Below, piece by piece: positions 34,962 through 46,919 of a stretch of DNA of 64,000 nucleotides. Position numbers and translations under genes: made by a program. The DNA lies in the NCBI GenBank assembly GCA_905221605.1, contig CAJNDS010001347.1:318501-382500 (forward strand). The letters run 5' to 3'. This DNA comes from Symbiodinium natans (lineage: Eukaryota > Sar > Dinophyceae > Suessiales > Symbiodiniaceae). Position 1 is the first letter of the stretch, and every line of letters begins with the position of its first letter. Below the pieces are notes generated by a model. The model made no database searches and had not been told where the DNA came from. It was given only the letters and a program-made list of their open reading frames with translations.

Positions 34962-35677
34962 CTGCAAAAGCGGATAAAGGAAATCACATCAATCAGGAAC
35001 CCCCAGCTAGGAAACTCACGGAATGTAGGAAAACAAAAACCCCTAACTAAACCCTAAACCCTGACCCTAAACCCTGAACCCTAAACCCTCAGCCCTAAGC
35101 CCTAAACCCCAAACCCAACCACCGAGGTGCCCCTTCTGGAGTTCAGGATTTCGGGCTGAGGCTCAAGGACTTCAACCCTGACGCGCATGCGGTGCTCTTG
35201 GGGGCTGGCGAAGGGTTTAGGTTTAATTGGGTTTTAGGGATTAGGGTTTAGGGTTGAGACCCTCAACCCGGCAACAAGAATAACTTACACCCTCAACAAC
35301 CTGAGCCGGCTAAGCGTGCGGAAGCCGGCGGTGTGGCAGGCTTGGCCATAGGGTTTAGGGTTTAGGGTTTAGGGTTTCGGGTTTAGGGTTTAGGGTTTAG
35401 GGTTTAGGGCTTCGGGTTTAAAGTGTAGCGTCTAGGGTTTGTCTTTACGGGGTAACAAGGGCTCTAACGCGCTAAGCCCTCAGCCCCAAAACTCCCACTA
35501 GTCACTACAAACCCTAAAATTCGGGGTTTTCCTAAACCCTAAACCCTAAACCCTAAACCCTAAACCCTAAACCCAAGGGCCTTGAGAGCAGCAGTGCAGT
35601 TCCTGCTGCCAGAGGAGAAGCCATAGCCTCATCAGCACCCATGCCAGGGCTTTGTAGGGTTTGGCCCCAGACAAAAA

Positions 35678-35786
35678 CCAGGGTTTAGGTTTAGGGTTTA
35701 GGGTTTAGGGTTTAGGGTTTAGGGTTTAGGGTTTAGGGTTTAGGGTTTAGGGTTTAGGGTTTAGGGTTTAGGGTTTAGGGTTTAGA
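35678..35786 (+). repeat. TTTAGGG array
   Basis: About fifteen near-perfect units; a CCCTAAA tract lies 35 bases further, so orientation flips. Confidence 0.97.
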
Positions 35787-35868
35787 GTTCGGAAAATCAA
35801 CCACCCAGCTCTCCTGACCCGAAACCCTAAACCCTAAACCCTAAACCCTAAACCCTAAACCGCAAACC

Positions 35869-35948
35869 CGCTGCCACCAGCGCGCGCTTCGTGTGGTAGC
35901 GCTTCCCAGTGCGAAGCCAGCAGGTCGCCGCAAACTCCTGCGGGTTGG
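35869..35948 (-). CDS. Exon candidate bounded by splice sites
   Basis: Acceptor CTGAAGAG, frame NPQEFAATCWLRTGKRYHTK then RALVAA, and donor G|GTTTGCGG followed at once by telomere-type repeat. Confidence 0.5.
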
Positions 35949-36765
35949 CTCTTCAGTATCCCTAAACCCTAAACCCTAAACCCTAAACCCTAAGCCCTAA
36001 ACCCTAAACCCTAAACCCTAAACCCTAAACCCTAAACCCAAGCTTCAACCCTGCATCCCACACCCCAAACCCAAAACCCCAAACCCGACATCCGAAGCCT
36101 AGAGTTTGGGATTCAGCGCTTTCTGGGGGCTCACATGAGTACCTCAAGACCCTATCAGATATCGGGTTTGCCACCTTTGAGAGTACTACGGTGGACAGTG
36201 TTAAGAAAACGATGAAGCAAGAACTCAGACTCTGGAATTGACAAAAACAGTCGTACTGAGGGTCTCGATCGCCTCCCAAACGTGATTGCGTCCTACTAGT
36301 TCAACAGCCAGTTACATGGGGTTACTTAGTCCCTAAACCCTAAACCCTAAACCCTAAACCCTAAACCCTAAACCCTACGGTTTCTTGAACCTTCCGGCCC
36401 TTTGTCTTTGACCTTCCCGGCCTGCAGTCCGTGTCGCCGCACCCTCCGATTTCTGCAAACCCTCCAGTCCTCCATCCAGCCCTCCAAGCCCGCCAACTCC
36501 CTCCCTCCATCATCCCTCCATCCCTCCATCCCTCCAGCCCTCCAGCCCCTAAACCCTAAACCCTAAACCCTAAACCCTAAAACCCTGAACCCTAAACCCT
36601 AAACACTCCCAACCCTTCAGCCCTCCCAGCCGGTGCGTGGTTCATATTGCAACAAAATCGAGATTGGAAGGGTTAGAGTCTGTAATGGTTTAGGGTTTAG
36701 GAGGGTTTAGGGTTTAGGGTTTAGGGTTTAGGGCTTAGGGCTTAGGGCTTAGGGATCCCTCAGCT

Positions 36766-36807
36766 TTAGTCCTCGATACCCCAGGTCCACCAGGAGCAGC
36801 GAGCAAC
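36766..36807 (-). CDS. Short terminal exon candidate
   Basis: Very good acceptor CCTCCCTCTTCCCGCAG, then VARCSWWTWGIED and TAA. Confidence 0.35.
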   Translation of the reverse strand, partial: VARCSWWTWGIED

Positions 36808-37130
36808 CTGCGGGAAGAGGGAGGACATGATTCTCTCCGGGTCAAGGGCCCGTATGGGCCCATTGGAGCGTGTTTTTTTCTGATCACAAACCTTATAAAC
36901 CCTAAACTCTGAGGCCTAAACCTTAAACTCGAGAAACCCTAAACCCTAAACCCTAAACCCTAAAACCAAGTATGATGAAGCCCCAACTTGGGTAGGCGGA
37001 TGGACCTGAAGTTGTAGGGTTCAGGGTTTGGGGTGTATAGCTATAGGGTTTACAGGGATTAGGGTCTATCGGGTTTAGGGTTGAGGGTTTAGGGTTTGCT
37101 GTGATAGGGCGTAGATGCTGTGAAGGTTAG

Positions 37131-37202
37131 GTTTCGGAACAAGCTCGAAAGCTTCGTGAGGTGCGAAAAGCAGCATTGGCCCGATTGTGGAGGGCCATCT
37201 AA
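37131..37202 (+). CDS. Terminal exon candidate
   Basis: Acceptor GTGAAGGTTAG, then 23 codons VSEQARKLREVRKAALARLW-RAI and TAA; amphipathic basic helix. Another frame (RNKLESFVRCEKQHWPDCGG) is open too. Confidence 0.45.
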   Translation, partial: VSEQARKLREVRKAALARLWRAI

Positions 37203-37319
37203 CACTTTTCTCCCACCCCACGCCGTCCAAGGCGGCAAAGCCACCCAAACCTATTCCTTTTAGGGTTTAGGCCTAAACTGAGACAACAGCCCACTTCAAA
37301 AAACTTAGGCAGTTTCAGG

Positions 37320-37680
37320 GAGGGTTGCAGCAAGTTTCAAGGGCAGGCCTGGCGCCAGGGGACCAGGAGGGGCAGGGAGCAAGAAGGGTCAGGTGGGCAG
37401 CCTGGTTCCTGGACACGCTGCGGCGAGGGGGTCCGGGTCCTCCTGCCCTGGGGCCCTTGGGGGTACCCCCCCGAGAATGCCAGCCACCTTCTTCTGGCAC
37501 AAGGACTTGGGGTTTAGGGTAATTACTGGTCCCGAGGAGAACGTGTTCCGGTACCGGGCCCATCGTGGGCGCTACCGACAATGCTGTGGGAGGCGGGCGA
37601 GCGACCTGGGTCGGCTTGTGCCATCGAGGTCAAAGGGCTTAAGCACCGCCCCCCAACGTAGGGGGGCGGCCTAGGCCCTG
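37320..37680 (+). CDS. Exon-like islands split by a short telomere-type tract
   Basis: A plus frame about 37530-37660 reads PEENVFRYRAHRGRYRQCCG then RRASDLGRLVPSRSKG. Upstream sequence is Gly/Pro-rich and open in several frames. Low confidence in frame. Confidence 0.3.
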
Positions 37681-38188
37681 AGTTTAGGGTTTGGGGTTTA
37701 GGGTTTAGGGTTTAGGGTTTGGGGTTTAGGGTTTAGGGTTCAGCGGCCATGCGATGGAAGACCTGGGGCTTCGGGAGCTGACTCCTGGACTCCTGGCTCA
37801 CAACGCGCGTCACAATCCCACTACACCCTAAACTGCCTAAACCCCAAAACTTCCAAAACCCTAAACTTCCTAAACTCTAAACTTCCTAAACTCTAAACTC
37901 CTAAACTCCCTAAAGCCTAAACCCTAAAACCCCTAAACCCTAAAAACCCTAAACCCTACACCCTACACCCCTAAGAACGAAAAACCTGCATCTTTGTAGA
38001 TTACCTGTAAGGCGTATTCCAGTCAGAGCCTCGAAAAAAGTAGGTAGGGGGTTCTTGTAAGGACAGATCCTAAACACACGGCCCTAAACCCTAAACCCTA
38101 AACCCTAATCCTAAACCCTAAATCCTCAACGCTAACCCCTAAAACCCAAACAATAGAAGGAGGGCCACCGCACAGCACCCCGCGGCAC

Positions 38189-38246
38189 CTTTTCGCAGAC
38201 CTGGGCACAGTGCTCCATGGTGTCGCTGTTGAACTTGTCGGTGTGG
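38189..38246 (-). CDS. Internal exon candidate with both splice sites
   Basis: Acceptor CCAGGTAG, 58 nt reading HTDKFNSDTMEHCAQVCEK, donor AAG|GTGCCG. Phase 1 entry, phase 0 exit. Composition excellent; family not recognised. Confidence 0.55.
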
Positions 38247-38372
38247 CTACCTGGGTTTAGGGTTTAGGGTTGAGGGTTGAGGGTTGAGGGTGTGGGGTTT
38301 AGGGTTTAGGGTTTAGGGTTTAGGGTTCAGGGCTTAGGGTTTAGGGTTTAGGCTCAGGGCAACACATGTCAT

Positions 38373-38517
38373 CTTACGGTAGTTACATGGCCGATTTAGT
38401 ATGGACACGGGAACTCCTTATATATACCCAGTGTATACCCTATGCAACCGAAGGGCTCATACATCAGAACCCTTTAAAGAGGGTAAGAGTTTATGAAGGA
38501 ATCATGAAACTACTTTT
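38373..38517. mobile_element. IR-B element copy
   Basis: TACGGTAGTTACATGGCC at the left and GAACCCTTTAAAGAGGGTAA further in match other IR-B copies. Confidence 0.55.
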
Positions 38518-38986
38518 AGAGGCCAGTAGACCCCTACAAACCCTGAACCCTTGCTTGGCACCCGGCCGTACTACAATTACTACAGCAGGGACATGGGAAC
38601 CCAGAATTTGGTTTGGGGTTTCGGGTTAAGGGCTTGGGGACTCAACTCCCACAGATCCCTGCGACTTCTCATCTCTCGGACCCCAATACTCCAACAGGCC
38701 CGAATAAATTCAAAACCCGGAACCCCCAAGGAGTCCCCTTTGCTTAGCCATGGGTTTAGAGTTGAGGATGTGAGGCGAGGCTACGAAAAACCTCAGCCGA
38801 AAACCTAAATCCACTGGAGTGAGTCGAGGCGGCAGTTGCTCTTCCAACAACCGTCCTGCTCTGAAAACCATGGTGCAGGGTTTAGGGTTTAGGGATTAGG
38901 GTTTCGGGTTTCGGGTTAGGGTTCAGGGTTTCGTGCTTAGGGTCCAGGGTTGGGGTCGGTTTGCTTCAGGGCTGAACTAGGGTTTT

Positions 38987-39095
38987 ACTTGGAGGTTCAT
39001 GGTACGTATTAATACTTCTAAGCATACTAGGGCACTTAAGGGGCTCAGAAGTGGGCTATAAGTACAGTTATTATCGGTTCAGAAGTACCATGAAC
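38987..39095. mobile_element. IR-A element, right end truncated
   Basis: ACTTGGAGGTTCATGGTACG on the left, GGTTCAGAAGTACCATGAAC on the right; no telomere-type insert. The outer right end is replaced by a 19-20 bp repeat (AGTAGGGGTTGTAGGTTT twice). Confidence 0.75.
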
Positions 39096-39572
39096 AGTAG
39101 GGGTTGTAGGTTTAACAGTAGGGGTTGTAGGTTTAGGGTTTAGTGAGGGTTCAGGGTCGTTATATACCCTTGAGAGCCTGCATGCGGCCTTGCGGAAAGG
39201 GGTGTAGGGTTTAGGGTGCATGGGGTTTGGGGCTTTGGGTTTAAGGCTAAGGGTTCATTCAGAGCTTAGGGCTTATCAATTTAGGGTTTAGGGTTTAGGG
39301 TTTAGGGCCGTTTAGGGCTTAGGGTAGTAGATGTTTTTCGGGTTCGGGATTTAGGATGGAGGAGCTAGCGGCTTGCCAGCACTGCAAGATCGAACGAAAC
39401 ACCCCTACAGGTTTTGGGGTTTAGGGTAAACCCAAAAGGTTCTCGAGCCTGAAACCTATAGACACCTCAACCCTAACACTCTGAACCCGTCATGCCCACT
39501 AATCCCCAGACCTTGTTGACTCGTCTCAGACGACGCTGACTAACTTTCCGAAGTGCATTTGCCACAGATGAG

Positions 39573-39950
39573 TCAGTCATAACATTTGATGGAGGCCCCT
39601 GCGTCGATCTCGATGTCCAGGTAAACCAGTGACTTGACGGTCTGTTTGTCGTCGCTGCCCAGCGGAGACCCGCTCTGCAGCTCACAGGGCATAGGCCTGT
39701 CAGATGCGCAGAGTCTTCGCGGCAGCATGTCTCCACGTACTGCCCAGGTGCCGCATTCCTTGACCCATCCCCAAAACATTGTAAGCAATGCGGCCATTTT
39801 GCACCTCTTTGCCGAATGCAGAACGCGTGGCCTCAGGCACTGTGTTGCGCTGAGTGGAACCGACGATGATGCACCGGTTTGCGAAAGGCTCCGGAATCTC
39901 CTTCAGCTTGCAAGAGAGCTTCTCGTGATACATCCTTGACTTGACAGTCT
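39573..39950 (-). pseudogene. Decayed coding fragment in two frames
   Basis: One minus frame reads MYHEKLSCKLKEIPEPFANR, CIIVGSTQRNTVPEATRSAF and GKEVQNGRIAYNVLGMGQGM to a stop at 39700; a second frame downstream reads GSPLGSDDKQTVKSLVYLDI then EIDAGASIKCYD to a stop at 39573. Protein-like text crossing frames suggests one indel or a missed intron. No family recognised. Confidence 0.5.
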
Positions 39951-40086
39951 CACACGGAAAGCCCCAAGAAACCCCGAAGAAAGCCCCAGAGCCCCCTAAA
40001 CCCAAAGCGGCCCTAAACCCGAAGCCTAAACCGTACACCCCGAACCCTGCACCCTAAACCTGAAACCAACGTCTAAACCCCAAACC

Positions 40087-40147
40087 ACCTTGCCCGCTAT
40101 TCTTATGACCTTGCCCGCTCTTTGTCATAAGAAACAGCGGGCAAGGT
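40087..40147. repeat. Perfect stem-loop of 61 nt
   Basis: ACCTTGCCCGCT and TTCTTATGAC pair with GTCATAAGAA and AGCGGGCAAGGT around a 14-nt loop that itself repeats CTTGCCCGCT. Could be a small inverted-repeat element or a structured RNA. Confidence 0.8.
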
Positions 40148-40436
40148 CACTGCAAGGTCACAGGGCTTCAGGGCCTAGTGTTTAGAGTTTAGGGCTTAGG
40201 GTTTGGGGTGCGTGTGAAACTTTCTAATGGTCTTAATGGCATTGGATGCTCTGGGTGGGTGGGTTTTTTCGGGCACCTGACTAGCTGCTAAACTCGTGAA
40301 GGCTCGAACTTGAAATGCTGAACCCTGAACTGAGGCTAGCCCGCCGGCCTTGGCGCCGTAGGCTGTCAGGTCCTGATCCGGGCTCCCCAGTCTTTGGGAG
40401 TGGGGAACTTGGTTTTAACAGGGTTCAGGCTTTAGG

Positions 40437-40622
40437 GTTGGGTTTAGGGTTTAGGGTTTAGGGTTTAGGGTTTAGGGTTTAGGGTCTGGGGTCTGGGGTT
40501 TAGGGTTTAGGGTTTAGGGTTTAGGGTTTAGGATCTAGGGTTTAGGGTTTAGGGTTTAGGGTTTAGGGTTTAGGCTTTAGGGTTTAGGGTTTAGTATTTA
40601 GGGTTTAGGGTTTAGGGTTTGG
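40437..40622 (+). repeat. TTTAGGG array
   Basis: About 25 units with scattered TCTGGGG, GATCTAGG and TTTAGTATTTAGGG variants. Confidence 0.95.
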
Positions 40623-41682
40623 GGGCATCCCCGGCTTTGAGAGCTTTTGGGGGACTAGGTGCTATTGGGGGCATGGTTGGGCTTTGGGAGTTCAGAGGGG
40701 TTAGGGTTTAGGGTTTGGTTTAGGGTTTAGGGTTTTTTGGGATTCTTGCAGGTGGGAGGGCTTAAAACTATGTGGGGGCTCTTGTTAGCCTGGGCCTCTA
40801 GCCCTGAAGCCCTTGAACTCTAAACCATGCGAAACCCTAAACCCACAGCCCTAAGCCCTAAGCCCTAAGCCCTAAACCCACAGCCCCTAAACCCAGAAGG
40901 TTCAGGCTTTGAGGGCTTCGTGACGCAGGGGACTGTGGGGGGAGAGGGTTCATTTTCAGAGCCGACTAGGGGGAAAGGTTAGGGGCCCATAAGGAATTCA
41001 GGGAAACCCCAAACCCTAAACCCTGATCACCTCTCCCTAGTATTACACCCCCCCCCCTGCCCCCCCAATATCAAATACCCCCCCCCCCCCTAGACTGCAA
41101 TAGATCTATACCGGGGGTATTTAATATTGGAGGGTAGGGTAGGGGGGGGGGGGGGGGGGGGGGGGGGTGAATATTCGGGGGGGGAGGGGCTTATCCCTAA
41201 AGCAACCCTAAACCCTACACCCCAAGCTGGCCTAAAAGGTGGTTCCAAGAGACGACTAGTGACTCGTGCCTCCATCAGGGCTTCACCGATGTCGTGTCCA
41301 TTGACAACCGTGTTGCGCCTTGAATGCGCAGCGCCGTAGTGTAGCGAGGGTTAAAGGGTTGGGCCAGCCTAAATCCTCAACCCTAAACCCCAAACTCCTA
41401 AACCCTAAATGCTAAACCCTAAACCCTAAACCCTAAACCCTAAACCCTAAACCCTAAACCCTAAACCCTAAACCCTAAACCCTTGCTGTCCGTACGCTCT
41501 GAAAACCGTAAACCTCAAGCGACCCAGGGTCTGGGGTTTCAGGTTTGGAGTTTACCCTAAACCCTAAAAACTATACCCTAAACCCTAAACCCGAAACCTG
41601 AAACACCAGCCTTAGAGTTTCCAGGGCCAGAGAGTTGAGGGTGTAAGGGTGTAAGGGTTTCGGATTTTGGTTTTTGGAGGTT

Positions 41683-41823
41683 ACTTGGAGGTTCATGGTA
41701 CTTATTACCCAATTGTAACTGTACTCACAACCATATTAGGGCACTCAAGGGGCACTTAAGGGGCTCATAAGTGGGTTATAAGTGCAGGGAGCATTGGCTA
41801 ATAAGTACCATGAATCTCCAAGT
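41683..41823. mobile_element. IR-A element, uninterrupted reference copy
   Basis: ACTTGGAGGTTCATGGTACT on the left and AGTACCATGAATCTCCAAGT on the right; 141 bp. Interior holds AACTGTACTCACAACC, GGGCACTTAAGGGGCTCATA and GTGGGTTATAAGTGCAG. No telomere-type units. Confidence 0.85.
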
Positions 41824-41966
41824 AGGGTTCAAGGGTTTCTAAGGGTTCTGGTACTGAAGGGTTGAAGGCTTGTAGGGCTCAACGACATAAACCCTAAACC
41901 CTAAACCCAAAACCCTAAACCCTAAAGCCTAAACCCTAAACCCATTTCTACAGCTTCCAAATCTCT

Positions 41967-42172
41967 TAGGGTAGCTACATGGTTCCTGGATATGGGCCCT
42001 TCATTGGGGACCCTCATATTTTGGGGGTAGTTGCATGGTCCCTTAGTTTGGGCCTTACTTGGGAAACCCTTATAATATGCCCCTCACCTACCCATAAAAC
42101 CCAAAACCCCATACTTCAGAACCCTTTCAAGGAGGTAAGGGGCCAGAATCCGGGACCATGTTCTTCTGTTAG
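41967..42172. mobile_element. IR-B element with internal duplication
   Basis: GGTAGCTACATGGTTCC and GGTAGTTGCATGGTCCC are two left ends in tandem; right side GGTAAGGGGCCAGAATCC and GGGACCATG. Confidence 0.6.
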
Positions 42173-43678
42173 ACACTACACAGATAAGGGTCTAGGGGGT
42201 CTTGGGTTCGGGGACCCTTGTGCAGACCCGAATCAAGGGTTATACTGGGGGGGGGGCAACTTAGCCTACATAAGGTAAGTATGATGAGGTTGACTGTGTT
42301 TAACAAGGGAAGATGATGCAGAGGGTAGCATTTAGCATCGCTTCTCAACGATAAACACTGAACCATCCCCAAATCTTCAAAGGCCAAATGATCCTGTAAA
42401 TTGGAGTCAGGCACCCTATGCTGCTGTGATCCCTATTTGGGCATACCCTAAACCCTAAACCCTAAACCCTACACCCCAAACCCGAGGGTTTCGGCTTTGG
42501 CCTCTAGGCTTCCGTGTCTAGGGTTGTTGACGGGCCTGACACAGTCCGGCCATGAGCGGCTGCGATTTGCCTCCTGAAGAGGGCTTGGGGCTTCGGGTTT
42601 CGGGTTTACAATAGGGTTTACAAGTTCATGGTTGGGATAGCATTAAAACTTAGCGTTCTATTACTTATTGGGTTAAAAATGTAAAATGATACCCCACTAT
42701 GACAAAGTTTAGATCACAGCCACAGGATTGAAGAATGATGCTGTTATAGGATGAACGGGCAGAGCGTGCTAGAGAAAGTTTCCGTATCCGCCCCCTCCCT
42801 GCACTTGGCTCCGCGAACTTTAGGCAACTTCTGGTTGAACCCTAAACCCTAAACCCTAAACCCTAAACCCTAAACCCTAAACCCTAAACCCTAAACCCTA
42901 AACCCTACACGCAGGGTCTTGCCTTCTCCTTGCGGTTGGACCTGGACGAGGCGGGAGGAGGGGGGGGTTTAGGGTTTAGGGTTTGGGTTTGGCGCCTTCT
43001 CGCCCTAAATCCTAAACCCTCCACCTTATCAGGGTTTATAGGGTTTAGGGATTTCTGGCCTCAACCCTGAACAAGCAAATGGTGTCTGCATTTCACCGCC
43101 CCCACCCCCCCCTCCAAGGTCCATTCAAGGTACTCGAGATATCTCCAAGAAGGTATGCGCAGGTAGGGCTTAGGGTGTTGGAGTTTGGGGTTGTGGGGGC
43201 AGTTTTTCATCCCCTCCCATAGCCGTAAAGCAGCATGATCGGAATATGCAACTGTAGAGGGTACGTGGGTGGTCTTGCTGTCACACGCCGGGTAGTCGGG
43301 TTGAGGGCACCCGAAACCCCTGAAGCCTAAGCCCGCTTTGGGGTCTAGGGCGTGACCCTCACAGGAGTCTCGTGCGGATCCTTCCGCAAAACCGCAAAAA
43401 CCCTGAACCCCCTCCGCTTCACAGCAAACCCTAAACCCCCCTGAAATCCTTGAGCGTTCTCTAAACCCTAAACCCTAAACCCTAGACCCTAAACCCTAAA
43501 CCCTCAACCCTCAACCCTAAACCCTAAACCCTAGCCCTAAACTCTAAACCCTACACCCCCCCCTTAAATCCTTGAACGTTCTCTAAACCCTAAACCCTAA
43601 ACCCTATTAAGCCGAATCCTTGAACTTTCAGCGGGATAGTGCGTTGAGCCACCAGGGCTGATACGGTCCAGTCTTGGG

Positions 43679-43928
43679 TTTAGGGTTTGGGGTTTGGGGT
43701 TTGGGGTTTGGGGTTTGGGGTTTGGGGTTTGGGGTTTAGGGTTTAGGGTTTAGGGTTTAGGGTTTAGGGTTCGGGGTTTATTTGGATGGATTTAGGGCTT
43801 AGGGTTTGGGTTTGGTTTGGGGTTTAGGGTTTAGGGTTTGGGTGTGTGTGGATGGGTTTAGGGTTTAGGGTTTAGGGTTTAGGGTTTAGGGTTTAGGGTT
43901 TATGGTTTAGGGTTTAGGGTTTAGGGCT
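43679..43928 (+). repeat. TTTAGGG/TTTGGGG composite array
   Basis: A block of about eight TTTGGGG units, then TTTAGGG, a short spacer, and TTTAGGG again. Confidence 0.97.
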
Positions 43929-44234
43929 TCGCCAATTCTACGGTTTAGGGTTCCGGGGCTTCGATTGCTTTCAGCGATATTGGAGCCCTTGGCTCCGTGC
44001 ACTATATACTGTGGGTCACCCAACAGGTTTAGGGTTTAGGGTTTAGGGTTTGGGGTTTGGGGTTTAGGGTTTGGGGTAGAGAAATACCCATATTAATACG
44101 CCTGAATCCTCTTGATCCTAATTCCTGAAGAAGGTGCCTGGACCCGAACTGGTCTCAACTGACACACCCCAAACCCGAAACACCAAATCCTCCAGGGTAA
44201 CCCTAAACCCTAAACCCTGAAGAAACCCTAGACC

Positions 44235-44379
44235 CGGCAAACAAAGCTAAGTTGGATTTGGGATCAAGAGACCCATAGAGGTAGTCGTCGGGGTCGTACT
44301 CATCCGACCAGTCGTCCCAGCTATCGTCCAGGTGTAAAGCTGAGAGCGGCTTCAAGTTCAGCGGCTTGAAGGTGATGTT
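44235..44379 (-). CDS. Exon candidate, Asp/Trp/Tyr-rich frame
   Basis: Acceptor CCCAAGGCAG, phase 0, about 48 codons: NITFKPLNLKPLSALHLDDS, then WDDWSDEYDPDDYLYGSLDP. Fits in phase with the donor of 45873-45941. Family not recognised. Confidence 0.55.
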
Positions 44380-45354
44380 CTGCCTTGGGTTAGGGTTTAG
44401 GGTTTAGGGTTTAGGGTTTGGGGTTTAGGGTTTAGGGTTTGGGGTTTGGGGTTTGGGGTCTAGGGTTTAAAGTTTACAGGGATGAATTCACAGAGTGGCG
44501 TGCGCCGCCATATACCCAAGCCCAACCCCAAATGCCGAAGCCCAAGACCTAAGCCCTAGACACCCTAGACCCTGTACACCCGAAACCATGGCATCAAGGC
44601 CCTAAACCCTAAATACCCAAGCCCTAAGCCCTAAGCCCTAAGCCCTAAGCCCAGATTTCGAAATCAGGCTGAGAGACCCGAAAATCCTTCATATACGCCC
44701 CCACAGAAGTCCCAGTTAAACCCTTGGAGGCCCTAAAGGGGAAAAAGCCTTAGGGTTTTAGGGTTTTAGGGTTTTAGGGTTTTGGGGTTTTGGGGTTTTG
44801 GGGTTTTAGGGTTTTAGGGCACTGTTTTAAACCCTAACCCTGAGCCATCTTACTCCCAAGCCGGGTTGGCCTTTCAGCCCTTTGAAAAATGTGTCTATAC
44901 ATAGGGCCCTTATAAACCCACAGAAGGAAAATGCAAAATGTCCCAAAACCCTAAACCCCCACCCCTAAAACCCCTATACGAAAACCTAAACACAACTTAC
45001 ACCCCTGAAACCCTGAACCCTCTAACGCCAAGGCCAACTACTATTTGCTTACGAACTCCCAAAACACAAAGAGAATAATCCCTACAGTACCCTAATGAGG
45101 CAGAGTCTGATTCTCTGTTGAGGGCCCTTTTGAGCCCGAAGACGCCCCCGTAAACTCCAAACCCCTGAAACCCTAAAACCCTACAACCCCCAGCCTAAAC
45201 CCTAAACCCTAAACCCTAAACCCTAAACCCTAAACCCTAAACCCTAAATCCTAAACCCTAAACCCTAAACCTTCCTAAGGCCAAAGTGGCAGGTTGAGGC
45301 TCAGGTTCAGCTTCAGCGGCGCCGTGACCCCAGCCTGGCCACCAAGGCAGGGGG

Positions 45355-45492
45355 GGGTTTAGGGTTTAGGGTTTAGGGTTTAGGGTTTAGGGTTTAGGGT
45401 TTAGGGCTTAGGGTTTAGGGTTTAGGGTTTAGGGTTTAGGGTTTAGGGTTTAGGGTTTAGGGTTAGGGCTTACGGCTTAGGGTTTCTGGTTT
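45355..45492 (+). repeat. TTTAGGG array
   Basis: About eighteen units, a few GCTTAGG variants. Confidence 0.97.
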
Positions 45493-45872
45493 AGGGTGGA
45501 AATTTTGGATTAAGTTAAATATTCAGGGTCTTGAGTTGGGGTTTAGGGCAAAGTTTAGGGCCTTGGGGGGTGACCAACAAGTGTCTTAAGTTGGGGTGAG
45601 GGGGTTTGGGGCTTGGGGTTTAATAGGGTTTGGGGCTACGGTTTGGTGCCTAGGATTTGGGGTTTGGGGGTTTGGGGTTTGGGGTTTGAGTTTCGGATCT
45701 TGGATTTGCGGCTTGGGGCGTAGGATTTGGGGGTTAGGTGGTTTGAGGGTTTAACCCTAAACCCTAAACCCTAAACCCTAAACCCTAAGCCGTAAACCCT
45801 AAACCCTAAACCCTAAACCCCAAGCTCAGAACCCGAAATCCCCAAACCCCCCAAAAAAAGCTCGAGGGGCAC

Positions 45873-45941
45873 CTCGCTTCCGGCAGGAGACAAGCTGCCA
45901 ATGGTCCGGAAGTTGTGGAAGTAGTCGTCTGCTTTGTAATC
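45873..45941 (-). CDS. Internal exon whose acceptor is telomere-type repeat
   Basis: The minus strand reads CCCTAAACCCTAAACAG|, then exactly 23 codons DYKADDYFHNFRTIGSLSPA-GSE, then donor GAG|GTGCCCC. Phase 0 at both ends. The CCCTAAA array runs right up to the AG, so the repeat itself would supply branch point and pyrimidines. Confidence 0.55.
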
Positions 45942-46474
45942 CTGTTTAGGGTTTAGGGTCTAGGGTCTAGGGTTTAGGGTTTAGGGTTTAGAGGCTAGGG
46001 AGAAGGTTTGGGGTTGTGAGGGTGAGGATCTGTTTGAGCTCTTGCGGCTCGGGAGCCCTGAACGTCGGGTTTTAGGGTCGGTAAGGGCCAGCCGAGGGAA
46101 ACCCAGAAGTGTCCTGGAGTCGCGCAATCTGCGGCGGCTGGTACCTCAGCATCCGACTCCGGCTGGGCCTCCTCAAAGAACCTTAAAAAGCCTGTGGACT
46201 CTGGACACCCTTTCAGCTTCTTCTTAAGGGGTCGAAGAGGGGACCCCCAGAAGGGACCCTTAATCTTGTTCCCCTATATATAACCCTACCCCCTTTATAC
46301 CTTATATACCTTATATTATAGTCCCCTATATACCTAAGTAGACCCGAAATAATCCCCAAGTAACCCCTAAGGTCCCTTCGAGACTTGCGCAGCTCGAAAA
46401 CAAAGTTTTGGAGGGAGGAGTCCTTCAAACCCTACACCCTAGAGCTTCAAACCCCTAAAGCCATTTAAAAAACG

Positions 46475-46621
46475 AACCCTAAACCCTAAACCCTAAAACC
46501 CTAAACCCTAAACCTCCTAAACCTCCTAAACCTCCTAAACCTCCTAAACCTCCTAAACCTCCTAAACCTCCTAAACCTCCTAAACCTCCTAAACCTCCTA
46601 AACCTCCTAAACCTCCTAAAC
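46475..46621 (-). repeat. CCCTAAA then (CCTCCTAAA)n array
   Basis: Twelve or so uniform CCTCCTAAA nonamers follow CCCTAAA units; a frame through it gives only Gly-Leu-Gly repeats. Confidence 0.97.
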
Positions 46622-46624
46622 CAG

Positions 46625-46741
46625 AGATCTCAAGGGTGCTATGGCGAGGCGCGAAGACTTCGAAGTACCATCCTGCTGGCACTGCTTGATGCTCTCCTTG
46701 CAAGCAGCAGAGAGGCTGAGACTGGAGATCCAGTGCTCTCT
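46625..46741 (-). CDS. Exon-like island, product unknown
   Basis: Minus frame REHWISSLSLSAACKESIKQ then CQQDGTSKSSRLAIAPLRS; another frame (GWYFEVFAPRHSTLEIS) is open at the 3' side. Possible acceptor TTTCAGGGCAG. Confidence 0.45.
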
Positions 46742-46919
46742 GCCCTGAAACCCCAAGTCCCTATACCCTACACCCTAAACCTCAAACCCAAGACCCTAAA
46801 CCCCAGCTTTGAGGAGCTTAGGGTTCAGGAACTAGCAGTTCCGGTGCATCCAAAGGCAGGGTGAATGACTTAGGGAGTATTAGTAGTAGTAGTACGTATA
46901 TTTTGGGATACATTTGGAC

